A stretch of DNA of 37,334 nucleotides, from the NCBI GenBank assembly GCA_013415795.1, contig JAAEEL010000020.1, positions 1-37,334 of the forward strand. Reading direction: 5' to 3'. Below are positions 8,025 to 15,845 of the stretch, piece after piece. Source of the stretch: Methanocellales archaeon (lineage in GTDB: Archaea > Halobacteriota > UBA148). Position 1 is the stretch's first letter. Every line of letters begins with the position of its first letter. Under the pieces are notes generated by a model that searched no databases, was not told the origin of the DNA, and saw only the letters and a program-made list of their open reading frames with translations. Position numbers and translations under genes: made by a program.

Positions 8025-8926
8025 GGGGGCTTGAAAGCAGCTCTTCACAAGATAGGGGGCCCATAGAGTTCAAATCACGAGTTTCGTCTCGTCCCGGAGA
8101 TGTGATGATGGTCGCATCCAAGGATGTGGTCAGCGTTCCACCTACTATGACGATCATGGGCGTCGTGAAAACGATGGTAACATATGGCTTTCGGAGAATA
8201 CCCGTCGCAGATGCTGGAACGAATCGGCTCGTAGGAATCATTACATCTATTGACCTGATAGATTTCTTTGGAGGGGGAGAGCGATATAATCTGGTCGAGA
8301 ATAAGTATGGCGGAAATCTGCTAGCTGCCATAAACGCTGAGGCTCGAGAGATAATGGAAAATGATGTGATAACACTGACAGAGGATAAATCCCTAAAGGA
8401 TGCTTTGAACTCGATGATCAAGTATAACACTGGCGGATTGCCTATAGTAGATTATAAGAGTCGGATAACCGGAATAATCTCTGAGCGCGTCTTCATGGGT
8501 TTGATTGCAGGGAAGAATACCGGAAAATTCGTCAAAGAATACATGAATGAACGCGTGTTAACGGCTAGTCCTAACATTTCTTTAAAGGAGGCGACCAAAA
8601 TTATGGTCAGTAACGTGTTTAGGAGATTGCCCGTCGTCGTTGATGGCTTATTATTAGGAATAATTAATGCAACAGATATCGTCAAGTTTCTTGGTAGTGG
8701 TGAAGCATTTAGCAAACTAATCACCGGACATATAAACGATGCTTTTGGTTTGCCCATTAAGACGCTTATGTCCTCTGAAGTCGTAACAATAGAACCTGAT
8801 GTCGACATTGGCATTGCAGCCGAGATGATGACGAAAAAAGACGTTGGATCACTGCCTGTTCTAAAGGAAGGAAAATTGGCAGGAATAATCACTGAAAGTG
8901 ATTTTTTAAGAGCGCTGGCTGATTGA
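8021..8926 (+). CDS. Four-CBS-domain protein
   Basis: 301 residues with four CBS repeats: about 27-84, 107-162, 168-225 and 245-301. An insertion between repeats 1 and 2 contains GGGERYNLVENKYGGNLL, a segment seen in other archaeal CBS proteins. The N-terminal 25 residues (RGLESSSSQDRGPIEFKSR) are polar and probably disordered. The start ATG overlaps the stop of the preceding CBS gene by 4 nt. Together the three genes encode ten CBS domains, likely assembling into stacked regulatory discs; this is inference from the domain type. Confidence 0.87.
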   Translation: MRGLESSSSQDRGPIEFKSRVSSRPGDVMMVASKDVVSVPPTMTIMGVVKTMVTYGFRRIPVADAGTNRLVGIITSIDLIDFFGGGERYNLVENKYGGNLLAAINAEAREIMENDVITLTEDKSLKDALNSMIKYNTGGLPIVDYKSRITGIISERVFMGLIAGKNTGKFVKEYMNERVLTASPNISLKEATKIMVSNVFRRLPVVVDGLLLGIINATDIVKFLGSGEAFSKLITGHINDAFGLPIKTLMSSEVVTIEPDVDIGIAAEMMTKKDVGSLPVLKEGKLAGIITESDFLRALAD

Positions 8927-8957
8927 TATAAAAGGTAAGGATTCAATGAGTTCTTGG

Positions 8958-9011
8958 TGTACTTAGATTTTCTTTTTCTGTATCTTATTCAGATGATTTT
9001 TCAAAAAAAAA
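8958..9011. terminator. Bidirectional T-rich terminator zone
   Basis: Between the convergent CBS operon and aminotransferase gene. The plus strand is T-rich at about 8967-8978. A run of nine A at 9003-9011 is a T9 tract for minus-strand transcripts, 67 nt past the aminotransferase stop. Oligo-T tracts terminate archaeal RNA polymerase. Confidence 0.5.
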
Positions 9012-9077
9012 TAATCGCATCATATATCAACCTAAACATCGACAAAAACCATCAATTAGAGAGGGGGTTCCGGTGAC

Positions 9078-10220
9078 TTATTTTAAAAAAGCCCCAATCC
9101 TGTCCAGTGCCTCTTTTATTTCTCTTCGAGAGACAGCATATGAGCATCTTATAAAGCCTTTGCCGGATGAGCCGAATACATCTCCCGGCACAACTGCGAC
9201 TTTTTGCTTTTTTAGTAGTCCTTCTGCAAACTCCTCTGAGGTCATGCCAGTGCTCTCTATCGAAGGGAAAGCATAGAAAGCGCCCTTAGGATCAAAGCAA
9301 TCTAAGCCCAAATCATTTAGTCCCTTGACGATTAACCTTCGCCGCCGATCATATTCCTTAACCATGGCGAGCATTTCATCTCTGACATTTTTTAAGGCCT
9401 CAATTGCAGCCATCTGTGCCGTGATAGGAGCGCATAACATCGTATACTGATGGATCTTCAGCATTGCGGCTATGATTTCAGACGTGGAAGCTGCATAGCC
9501 CAGACGCCAACCGGTCATAGCATATGCCTTAGAGAAGCCATTTAACAATATCGTTTTTTCATATATTCCGTTCAGAGAGGAAAAGCAAGTATGTGTACCA
9601 TCGTATGTAAGCTTATCATACACCTCATCAGATATCACAAGCAAATCATGATCCTCGGCAACATCGGCTATTCCTTCTAGATCTTTTTTACCCATAACTG
9701 CGCCAGTTGGATTGTTTGGATAGGATATGATTATTGCCTTTGTCTTTTTCGTGATTTTCTCGCCCATCTGCTCTGGAGTGACCCTGAAATCATTGGACAT
9801 GTTTGTCGCCACCACCACGGGCTTTCCGCCGGCAAGTATCACGCAAGGTTTGTAGGAGACATAGCATGGCTCCACGATGATGACTTCGTCTCCTGGATTT
9901 ATTGTTGCCCGTATGGCAAGGTCTAAAGCTTCGCTTACGCCTGTAGTCACAAGAATCTGATTCTCTGGATTGTATCGTACTTGATAATCTGAAGCGATGC
10001 AAAGGGATATTTCATTTCTCAAATCAATTAAGCCCCAATTAGATGTGTAGGAGGTATACCCCTTTTCCAATGCATATATACATGCCTCCCTGATGGGCCA
10101 GGGAGTGACAAAATCCGGCTCGCCTACACCCAATGAGATGACATCATCCATCCCTATGACCATGTCGAAATACTTTCGAATGCCAGACGGTGGAATGTGC
10201 TTTAACTTATCTGCGATCAT
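9078..10220 (-). CDS. PLP-dependent class I/II aminotransferase (aspartate-aminotransferase type)
   Basis: A fold-type I aminotransferase of 380 residues. The PLP-binding Lys is K231 in LLNGFSKAYAMTGWRLGYAA, the substrate-carboxylate Arg motif is there too, D198 (VISDEVYD) contacts the pyridine nitrogen, and the SYPNNPTGA loop is at 166-174. The length matches archaeal aspartate/broad-range aminotransferases. Substrate choice (Asp, aromatic, Ala, 2-aminoadipate) cannot be decided by eye. The start ATG overlaps the stop of the Lrp-like gene (ATGA at 10217-10220), so the regulator and enzyme are translated together, suggesting amino-acid-responsive control. Confidence 0.9.
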   Translation of the reverse strand: MIADKLKHIPPSGIRKYFDMVIGMDDVISLGVGEPDFVTPWPIREACIYALEKGYTSYTSNWGLIDLRNEISLCIASDYQVRYNPENQILVTTGVSEALDLAIRATINPGDEVIIVEPCYVSYKPCVILAGGKPVVVATNMSNDFRVTPEQMGEKITKKTKAIIISYPNNPTGAVMGKKDLEGIADVAEDHDLLVISDEVYDKLTYDGTHTCFSSLNGIYEKTILLNGFSKAYAMTGWRLGYAASTSEIIAAMLKIHQYTMLCAPITAQMAAIEALKNVRDEMLAMVKEYDRRRRLIVKGLNDLGLDCFDPKGAFYAFPSIESTGMTSEEFAEGLLKKQKVAVVPGDVFGSSGKGFIRCSYAVSRREIKEALDRIGAFLK

Positions 10221-10696
10221 GGTGTTATCGCCAACCTCTTAGATTCCTCTTTTTCTAATAAAATATCGCCGTCTTGCTTGTATGTTTTAAGTATGAAATG
10301 TGTAACTGTACTCTGCACCTGATCCAATGGTGCAACCTTCTCAGCTATGAAAAATGCAACTTCCTTCATCGTTTTGCCCTTAACCAGCAAAGATAGATCA
10401 TGATCACCAGATATCAGACGTACTGAAACTACCTCTGGGAACCTTGCAATTCTCTCTGCTATTGAATCATAGCCAACATCCCGCTCAGAGGTGACTTTCA
10501 CCTCTATCATCGCATAAACATGTTCCTTCTCTACTTTATCCCAGTCAATCACTGTTTTATATTTCCGGATGATCCTTTTTTTCTCGGCATCCTTGATCAT
10601 CTCTATGACTTTTTTCTCGGGAATTTTTGTGAGCGTAGCAATCTCAGCAGTACTTATCCTTGCATCATTCTCCAGTATTTCGAGTATTTCTTTCAT
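10217..10696 (-). CDS. Lrp/AsnC family transcriptional regulator
   Basis: 159 residues from the ATG at 10696, chosen because GGGGGG lies 5 nt upstream; an in-frame start at 10723 adds nine unlikely residues. N-terminal HTH: ILENDARISTAEIATLTKIP, then the hinge IRKYKTVIDW. The C-terminal RAM (Lrp ligand-binding) domain includes AMIEVKVTSERDVGYDSIAERI and RLISGDHDLSLLVKGKTM. It overlaps the downstream aminotransferase by 4 nt. Ligand and regulon are unknown; control of its own operon is likely. Confidence 0.9.
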   Translation of the reverse strand: MKEILEILENDARISTAEIATLTKIPEKKVIEMIKDAEKKRIIRKYKTVIDWDKVEKEHVYAMIEVKVTSERDVGYDSIAERIARFPEVVSVRLISGDHDLSLLVKGKTMKEVAFFIAEKVAPLDQVQSTVTHFILKTYKQDGDILLEKEESKRLAITP

Positions 10697-10756
10697 AATA
10701 CCCCCCATAAGTGTTTGATACATATAATATATAGTAATTAACCTTAAGCAAATGAA

Positions 10757-10767
10757 TATTTATTATA
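10757..10767 (+). promoter_or_regulatory. TATA box of pgk
   Basis: TATTTATTATA centred about 34 bp before the ATG at 10796 predicts a transcript with only a few leader bases. The GAGGG at 10791-10795 abuts that ATG and would be correctly spaced for the TTG at 10802, so the exact start is ambiguous. Confidence 0.5.
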
Positions 10768-10795
10768 GCTTGAATTCTATCTGAAATGTAGAGGG

Positions 10796-12040
10796 ATGTA
10801 TTTGGCAGATGTAAGAAGTGGCTATCTTACCATGGATAACTTCAACCTAGTTAACAAAACGGTTTTAGTCAGATTGGACCTGAACTCACCAATCGATCCC
10901 AGCACAGGGAGAATACTTGGAGAGGAAAAATTTTGGAGCCATGTAGAGACATTGAAGAAATTAGATAAATCAAGAACAGTTTTGCTTGCACATCAGAGCA
11001 GACCAGGAAAAAAGGACTTTACAACGATGGAGTCTCATGCAAAAGTGCTCAGAGGAATTTTGAGACAAAAAGTAACCTATGTAGATGACATTTTTGGTTC
11101 CTATGCTAAAAAAGCCATAGAAGAAATGGTAGTTGGAGACATTCTTCTTCTGGAGAACGTGCGATTCTACTCAGAAGAGAGGATAGAGAGGAGTTCAGAG
11201 GAGCACTCCAAAACGCATCTTGTGAGAGGTCTTACACCCCATTTCGATTTATTCCTAAACGATGCATTTGCATCTATTCACAGGTCGCATGCTTCTCTGT
11301 TGGGATTTACAGAAGTATTACCATCTGGAGTGGGCAAGTTGATGGAAAAAGAATTGAGTGTGCTGAACAGGGTCCTTCTCGGTGCTAAGCATCCGTGCGT
11401 ATTCGTGCTCGGTGGAACGAAAGCACATGACACTCTTGATGTAATCGAAAACATTCTAGTAAGGGAGAGTGCCGACAAAATCTTTTTAACTGGCGTTACG
11501 GCAAACATATTCTTGGCCGCATCTGGAGTAGATATAGGCGCACCAAGTCTACAGTACATCGAAAAAGAAGGATATTCGGATGAAATTCCAAAGGCAAAGT
11601 CATTGCTTCAAAAGTTTGGAAATAAAATAGAGCTTCCCCAGGATGTTGCTCTGAACAAAAAAGGTGAACGCGTTGAGATTTCAATAGAGGATTTACCTGC
11701 AAAATATCCAATTTGGGATATAGGGCTTGAGACTATCGTGAAATTTCAAGATGAAATAGAGGGTGCAAAGATGGCTATCTTGCATGGTCCTGCAGGAGTT
11801 TTTGAGAGGGAGAATTTTGAGTTGGGGACATTTGAGATGATTAAAGCCATAAATAACGCAGGTTTTTCTATCGTGGGAGGTGGACACACCGGTGCTGCTG
11901 TGCAAAAGGCTGGGTTTGAAAAAAAAATTACACATGTGAGCACCGGAGGAAATGCTTGCCTCGGTGTGCTTGCCGGAAAGGATTTACCGGTAGTAGAAGC
12001 ACTCAAGAATGCATCAAAACGATTTGGGTCCAAGCGGTAA
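10796..12040 (+). CDS. pgk: Phosphoglycerate kinase
   Basis: Interconverts 1,3-bisphosphoglycerate + ADP and 3-phosphoglycerate + ATP in the glycolysis/gluconeogenesis trunk. It is 414 residues, the usual size. Landmarks: VLVRLDLNSPID (substrate-binding N-terminal loop), LLAHQSRPG, LLENVRFYSEE, NDAFASIHRSHAS, FVLGGTKAHDTLDVI, and the nucleotide loop GGGHTGAAVQKAG with STGGNACL near the C-terminus. The start may be the ATG at 10796 or the TTG at 10802 (see promoter). It is monocistronic, followed by tRNA-Thr. In an F420-containing archaeon it probably works mainly in the gluconeogenic direction (inference). Confidence 0.95.
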   Translation: MYLADVRSGYLTMDNFNLVNKTVLVRLDLNSPIDPSTGRILGEEKFWSHVETLKKLDKSRTVLLAHQSRPGKKDFTTMESHAKVLRGILRQKVTYVDDIFGSYAKKAIEEMVVGDILLLENVRFYSEERIERSSEEHSKTHLVRGLTPHFDLFLNDAFASIHRSHASLLGFTEVLPSGVGKLMEKELSVLNRVLLGAKHPCVFVLGGTKAHDTLDVIENILVRESADKIFLTGVTANIFLAASGVDIGAPSLQYIEKEGYSDEIPKAKSLLQKFGNKIELPQDVALNKKGERVEISIEDLPAKYPIWDIGLETIVKFQDEIEGAKMAILHGPAGVFERENFELGTFEMIKAINNAGFSIVGGGHTGAAVQKAGFEKKITHVSTGGNACLGVLAGKDLPVVEALKNASKRFGSKR

Positions 12041-12081
12041 TGCTTATGTTGAATCTTGTCAATAAAAATAATAATTAATAT

Positions 12082-12171
12082 GCCTCGGTGGCTCAGTCTG
12101 GCTAGAGCGAGTGACTTGTAACAAAATTGCAAGAAATCACTAGGTCGCGAGTTCAAATCTCGCCCGAGGCT
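12082..12171 (+). tRNA. tRNA-Thr (anticodon TGT) with a 15-nt intron
   Basis: Acceptor stem GCCTCGG (12082-12088) pairs with CCGAGGC (12164-12170); discriminator T at 12171, usual for archaeal tRNA-Thr. D-arm GCTC/GAGC, T-arm GCGAG-TTCAAAT-CTCGC. Anticodon stem AGTGA/TCACT with loop C-T-TGT-A-A; the anticodon is 12117-12119. An intron interrupts between positions 37 and 38. Removing 12121-12135 gives a standard 75-nt tRNA. It is located between pgk and a DUF5661 gene. Confidence 0.96.
12121..12135 (+). other. Canonical 37/38 intron of tRNA-Thr
   Basis: A 15-nt intron. The bulge-helix-bulge is nearly ideal: outer helix AGTGA/TCACT, central 4-bp helix CTTG/CAAG, 5' bulge TAA and 3' bulge AAA, each cut after its second base, and a short inner helix CAA/TTG closing a two-base loop. 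This is a substrate for the standard archaeal tRNA endonuclease. Confidence 0.92.
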
Positions 12172-12190
12172 CTGAGGGGGGTGTAATAAA

Positions 12191-12466
12191 ATGGAAAGCA
12201 AAAAGCATTTTACTGCCAAGGAAGCCAAGAGAGTTGGTGAAGCATTGGGTATCGACTGGACTGAATTCGATGTGGAACAATTTAGAATGGGAATGGACGT
12301 AGAACTGGAACATGGGTTGGTGGACCCTAAAACCAATGTCACTAACGATGATCCGATGATAACGGGGAAAATAGCACTTGCACACCTAAACGAATTCTCG
12401 GATTACTACACCAGGCTCGATGATATGGAAGTAGAGGCAGAAGAATACTGGGAAAATAAAAAATAG
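12191..12466 (+). CDS. DUF5661 family protein
   Basis: 91 residues, acidic, helical. I recognise the conserved DUF5661 pattern: HFTAKEAKRVGEALGIDW, FDVEQFRMGMDVELEHG, TNDDPMITGKIALAHLNEF and DYYTRLDDME. No catalytic residues stand out and the function is unknown. The ATG at 12191 is preceded by GAGGGGGG, a very strong ribosome site, placed just after tRNA-Thr. It may share the tRNA transcript. Confidence 0.85.
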   Translation: MESKKHFTAKEAKRVGEALGIDWTEFDVEQFRMGMDVELEHGLVDPKTNVTNDDPMITGKIALAHLNEFSDYYTRLDDMEVEAEEYWENKK

Positions 12467-12574
12467 AATAAAAATAAGATGAAAATAATGTATGAAGGCT
12501 CAGCCAAATGTTCATTTAGCTTGCTTTTTTGTTTTTATTATTCTTTTGTATGGCGTGGTTTGTCCTTACTTTAG

Positions 12575-12673
12575 TTATTTGCACTTACTTGTTTTCTTTG
12601 ATTGATTGGACTTAACGGGTTGCTTTTGTGATGCTTTGTCTTTTGTCTTGAGTTTGTCTTTGGTGTGTTTCAT
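12575..12673 (-). CDS. Possible tiny lysine-rich protein (32 aa)
   Basis: ATG at 12673 preceded by GGAGG (12679-12683) at ideal 5-nt spacing, one of the best ribosome sites in the window. The product, MKHTKDKLKTKDKASQ and onward, is about one-third lysine, fully polar, and ends at TAA 12575-12577. Lys-rich composition continues for about 60 nt beyond the stop in another frame (KNNKNKKAS), so a frameshifted longer ancestor is possible. Such a peptide could bind nucleic acid, but there is no recognised family. Confidence 0.45.
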   Translation of the reverse strand: MKHTKDKLKTKDKASQKQPVKSNQSKKTSKCK

Positions 12674-12696
12674 GTCTCCCTCCAACTTTTTTTATA

Positions 12697-12722
12697 AATA
12701 TATTGTTTTTGAACAATATATT
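12697..12722. repeat. 26-bp palindrome, candidate operator
   Basis: Perfect inverted repeat: arm AATATATTGTT (12697-12707), spacer TTTG, arm AACAATATATT (12712-12722). It lies 24 bp upstream of the tiny lysine-rich ORF on the minus strand and about 100 bp before the tiny membrane ORF on the plus strand, so it may be a regulator site between divergent genes. A structured RNA element is the alternative. Confidence 0.5.
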
Positions 12723-12820
12723 GTTGTAGCATATATACATTATATATAAAAAGATTTCTATAGACTAGATGTAGGTCAAAAAACAATAGATTAAGAAGTC
12801 AGTTGAAAGACGGAAATATC

Positions 12821-12895
12821 GTGAAAAAAGTATGGCTTACAGTAATCGTCTGGGTCATCTTGTTAATTTGGGCTTGGGCGTTTTATGCCCAATAA
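12821..12895 (+). CDS. Possible single-span membrane peptide (24 aa)
   Basis: GTG start, then KKVWLTVIVWVILLIWAWAF and a short polar end YAQ: a basic N-terminus followed by one Trp-rich transmembrane helix. TATA-like sequence lies at about 12738-12750. No strong ribosome site precedes the GTG (only a weak purine run), so translation is uncertain. It ends 7 nt before the convergent argF stop. Function unknown. Confidence 0.35.
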   Translation: MKKVWLTVIVWVILLIWAWAFYAQ

Positions 12896-12901
12896 TCGGT
12901 T

Positions 12902-13801
12902 TCACCCCAAAAGTTTAACCAACAGCGCCTTCTGGGCATGCAACCTGTTTCCTGCCTGCTCAAAGATGACAGAATGTGGATCGTCGATAATTTCTGGGTC
13001 TATCTCCTCCCCCCTATGGGCTGGCAGGCAATGCATGACGATGACATCGTTCTTTGCCATCTTTATAACATCCGCATTAATCTGGAATCCTTTGAAATCG
13101 CGCATTCTCCTCTTTTTCTGTGTTTCGTCGCTCATAGAAACCCAAACGTCGGTATATAGCACATCTGCATTCTTTGCCGCTTCCTGAGGATCGTAGGTTA
13201 TTTTCGTATTTCCTCCGAGGTCTTTTGACTGTTTTAATATCTTAGTATCGGGTTCATATCCCTTTGGACATGCTACTATGATATTCATTCCTGTAAGTGC
13301 ACAGGCCAGTATAGAGGAATTGCAGACGTTGTTGCCATCTCCTATCCAACCAAATTTCAGCCCTGAAAATTTGCCCTTATACTCACGGATCGTCAAAAGA
13401 TCTGCGAGAGATTGGCACGGATGCTCCAATTCTGTCAAGCCATTGATAACTGGTAAGCTCGCGCTTTTTGCCATTTTAAGAAGATTTGAATGTTCCGCAC
13501 GCATCATTATTCCATTTACGTAACCAGAAAGCACTCTTGCGGTATCCTCTATGCTCTCACCTCTCCCAAGCTGCATGTCCTGCCAGTTCATGCATAGTGC
13601 ATGCCCGCCCAGATCAGACATCGCAACTTCAAATGAGACTCTTGTTCGAGTGGATGGTTTTTCGAAGAGCATTGCCAAGCTCTTATTTCTAAGCAAATCG
13701 ACTGTTTTGCCTTGCTTTCGCTTTTCTTTCATATTCTCGGCTTTTTCAAGTATATCCATGATATCTGCAATAGATAGGTCCGCAATTGAAATGAGATTCA
13801 T
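12902..13801 (-). CDS. argF: Ornithine carbamoyltransferase
   Basis: Converts ornithine + carbamoyl phosphate to citrulline in arginine synthesis. 299 residues, typical. Carbamoyl-phosphate site FEKPSTRTR at 46-54; ornithine-side motifs ACALTGMNII/FGWIGDGNNVCNS and the catalytic Cys in HCLPAHRGEEI (257-267). The terminal FEQAGNRLHAQKALL is also diagnostic. The ATG at 13801 has a GAGGGT site and begins 6 nt after the purD stop, so it is the last gene of the carS-zf-pyrE-purD-argF operon. Carbamoyl phosphate use links it loosely with the pyrimidine gene pyrE. Confidence 0.96.
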   Translation of the reverse strand: MNLISIADLSIADIMDILEKAENMKEKRKQGKTVDLLRNKSLAMLFEKPSTRTRVSFEVAMSDLGGHALCMNWQDMQLGRGESIEDTARVLSGYVNGIMMRAEHSNLLKMAKSASLPVINGLTELEHPCQSLADLLTIREYKGKFSGLKFGWIGDGNNVCNSSILACALTGMNIIVACPKGYEPDTKILKQSKDLGGNTKITYDPQEAAKNADVLYTDVWVSMSDETQKKRRMRDFKGFQINADVIKMAKNDVIVMHCLPAHRGEEIDPEIIDDPHSVIFEQAGNRLHAQKALLVKLLG

Positions 13802-13807
13802 TTATTT

Positions 13808-15184
13808 CTACCCTCTCAGTGATTTCATATGTTCTACGCTTTTCACAATGTGTTCTTTTGATCCAATGTCCCATCTGTTCCATAAGGGTCCATCTATGGC
13901 TACTATGCCCTCTAAAGAAATACTCCTTGCCGACTCGATGTCATCTGCAATGCCTACGGTACATACTGTTCTTGATCCTAGAGCATATGTTTCTTTTCCA
14001 CGAAGCTCCATAGAACCCGGATATATTCGGATGGCATCACCATATTTCTCGCTAAGTTTACGTGATTTGATAAGATCTACTCTGCTGTCACCAGAAAACA
14101 CCGTCCTATATCCTCCATAGGTCATGGGTACAGCATATGTGACAACACTTGCTTTTTTGGCGAAGTTTAGCCGAGTTAGATTGCCATCAAGGATGCGGAA
14201 ACAAACATCAACGAAGTCGTCCTCTAGGGTTGGGAGTAAGTTTTGTATTTCTGGGTCTCCTGGACGAGAATTGATCTCCAAAACTTTTACTCCTTCGGCA
14301 GTACAGATATATGCCATATAGAGAGGTATGCCAAGCAACTCTTTGTCACCATTGACCTTTAATTCTTTGAATATTTTTTTGCCAATTTCGAGTCCTGCTT
14401 CCCAGTCCTCTTGATCCATGAAAGGTAATTTTTTCCCTTGTGACTTATAGGAGCCCATGCCGCCCGTATTTATACCCCTATCGCCATCAAATGCCCTTTT
14501 GTAATCCCTTACGGCTTCTGTCGGAACCAAATGTTTACCATCCGAAAAAAACTGCAAACTGAATTCCTCTCCTTCGATTTTTTCCTCTATTACTACAGGT
14601 CCATAGTCACATATGAAAATAAAGTGGTTGAATACTTCCTCTCTGGTTGAAAAGTGGTCTCCCCAAACTCCAACACCCTTACCAGTAGCAGGAGCATCTG
14701 GTTTTACAGCCACTTGATTCTCCAGCTCATCTAACCAAGAATAAACGTCTTTTCTCAGATCATACTTGCTAGAATAATCCTTTATATTAAATACCTTAAA
14801 TCTGGGATTTGCTTCTGGGAAGCACTTTTCCAGTAAGTGGCGTTGTGAAACTTTGCTGCCTTCGATGGCATATTCTTTCCTAGGACAAATCATCGGAATC
14901 TTGGTTTCTTTTTCGATTATGTCCCTGATGCCCCCGATTATATGGCCTTCTGGCCCGACAATCCCAAAATCTATTTCATCCTCGTGTCTTTTTGCAAATT
15001 CGCATATTTTTTGCAAATCCTGCCCAATATTATAATCGGTTGCCCTTTCAACTATGAAAGGATTTTTTTGTTTATCTGCGTCAAAAATATTAACCTTATA
15101 ATTCTCACTCCTCCAAAAAGAATCGGCAATAGCTGCCTCTCTTGATCCGTAACTAACGAGCAAAATGCCAACCTTTTCCATCAA
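13808..15184 (-). CDS. purD: Phosphoribosylamine-glycine ligase (GAR synthetase), divergent N-domain
   Basis: ATP-grasp enzyme of purine synthesis: phosphoribosylamine + glycine + ATP to GAR. 458 residues. The ATP-grasp part is clear: VAVKPDAPATGKGVGV, VVIEEKIEGEEFSLQFF, DYKRAFDGDRGINTGGMGS, and VLEINSRPGDPEIQNLLP with metal-binding E and N. The N-terminal domain reads LLVSYGSREAAIADSFW rather than the usual GGREHA signature, so this is a divergent archaeal subtype. It begins 3 nt after the pyrE stop. Identity as GAR synthetase is supported by the C-terminal GARS motifs; a paralogous ligase specificity is not excluded. Confidence 0.87.
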   Translation of the reverse strand: MMEKVGILLVSYGSREAAIADSFWRSENYKVNIFDADKQKNPFIVERATDYNIGQDLQKICEFAKRHEDEIDFGIVGPEGHIIGGIRDIIEKETKIPMICPRKEYAIEGSKVSQRHLLEKCFPEANPRFKVFNIKDYSSKYDLRKDVYSWLDELENQVAVKPDAPATGKGVGVWGDHFSTREEVFNHFIFICDYGPVVIEEKIEGEEFSLQFFSDGKHLVPTEAVRDYKRAFDGDRGINTGGMGSYKSQGKKLPFMDQEDWEAGLEIGKKIFKELKVNGDKELLGIPLYMAYICTAEGVKVLEINSRPGDPEIQNLLPTLEDDFVDVCFRILDGNLTRLNFAKKASVVTYAVPMTYGGYRTVFSGDSRVDLIKSRKLSEKYGDAIRIYPGSMELRGKETYALGSRTVCTVGIADDIESARSISLEGIVAIDGPLWNRWDIGSKEHIVKSVEHMKSLRG

Positions 15185-15187
15185 AAA

Positions 15188-15709
15188 TCACCTATGGTCC
15201 AATAATTCACTTGATTTAGCTATAGAGATTAATGAGACTCCCATCGAATGCAAATTTTCTCTTGCACCTTCCTCTCGATCAACAACTACAAGAACGGAAT
15301 ACACTATTGCTCCGTGGTCGCGTAGCGTTTGTACCGCCCTAACAGCCCCAGAACCAGTAGTGGTGACATCCTCAACCACAAGGACCTTCTCTCCAGGGTA
15401 GAGTTCTCCTTCAATGGCCTTCTTTGTTGCGTATGATTTCTTTTCCTTCCTAACTATCACATAGGGCAATTTGCTCTTGATGCTTGCCACCGCAACCAAC
15501 GATATAGATCCAAGTTCGATCGCAGCAAGCTTTTGTGTGCCTGGCGGAATCAGATCTGAGATCTCTTTACCTATGGCTTCCAAGCAATTGGGATCTGTCT
15601 CAAAGAGGTATTTGTCAATATAATAACTGCTTTTTACGCCAGATGAAAGTGTAAAATCCCCAAACTTAATGGATCCTTTCAATGCATTTAGCAGTTCCCT
15701 ATCTCCCAT
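15188..15709 (-). CDS. pyrE: Orotate phosphoribosyltransferase
   Basis: Transfers phosphoribose from PRPP to orotate, giving OMP. 173 residues from the ATG at 15709. The PRPP loop is VLVVEDVTTTGSGAVRAV, and FGDFTLSSGVKSSYYIDKY is the orotate-binding segment; RKEKKSYATKK is the flexible catalytic loop. An alternative ATG at 15727 adds six residues. I prefer 15709 because of AAGGG upstream and because the 48-codon zinc-finger gene ends inside this start region. It is the middle gene of a five-gene minus-strand operon. Confidence 0.94.
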   Translation of the reverse strand: MGDRELLNALKGSIKFGDFTLSSGVKSSYYIDKYLFETDPNCLEAIGKEISDLIPPGTQKLAAIELGSISLVAVASIKSKLPYVIVRKEKKSYATKKAIEGELYPGEKVLVVEDVTTTGSGAVRAVQTLRDHGAIVYSVLVVVDREEGARENLHSMGVSLISIAKSSELLDHR

Positions 15710-15845
15710 GTTTTCCCTTAACCTCATCGCTTACACAATCAGCACATACAGCCATCATGAGATAAAAATGATTTGCACAAACGCTTTTACCACAGACTAT
15801 ACATATTCTTGTCTTTGTATCTTCTCCACACATCTCACATCTCAT
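15699..15845 (-). CDS. Small zinc-finger protein (48 aa)
   Basis: MRCEMCGEDTKTRICIVCGK and onward. Eight potential ligands occur in pairs: C3/C6, C15/C18, C23/H26, C34/C37, a cross-brace-like two-zinc arrangement resembling B-box or RING-type fingers. The ATG overlaps the carS stop (TAATG), and the TAG at 15699-15701 lies inside pyrE, 10 nt past its start. Both overlaps are strong evidence of a real, translationally coupled gene. Its length puts it below common annotation cut-offs. Function unknown; a role as a small nucleic-acid- or protein-binding subunit is possible. Confidence 0.8.
   Translation of the reverse strand: MRCEMCGEDTKTRICIVCGKSVCANHFYLMMAVCADCVSDEVKGKHGR

Larger units (their letters stand above)
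12467..12820. other. Low-complexity, strand-biased intergenic region
   Basis: Strongly T-rich on the plus strand from 12522 to 12690, which corresponds to the A-rich coding pattern of a lysine-rich minus-strand peptide (12575-12673). The 26-bp palindrome at 12697-12722 and several TATA-like elements (12730-12750) follow. No larger gene is visible. Confidence 0.5.

Noticed and set aside
12697..12722. Palindrome as a CRISPR repeat or transposon end
   Set aside because: Only one copy is seen and there are no spacers, cas genes, transposase or target duplication.
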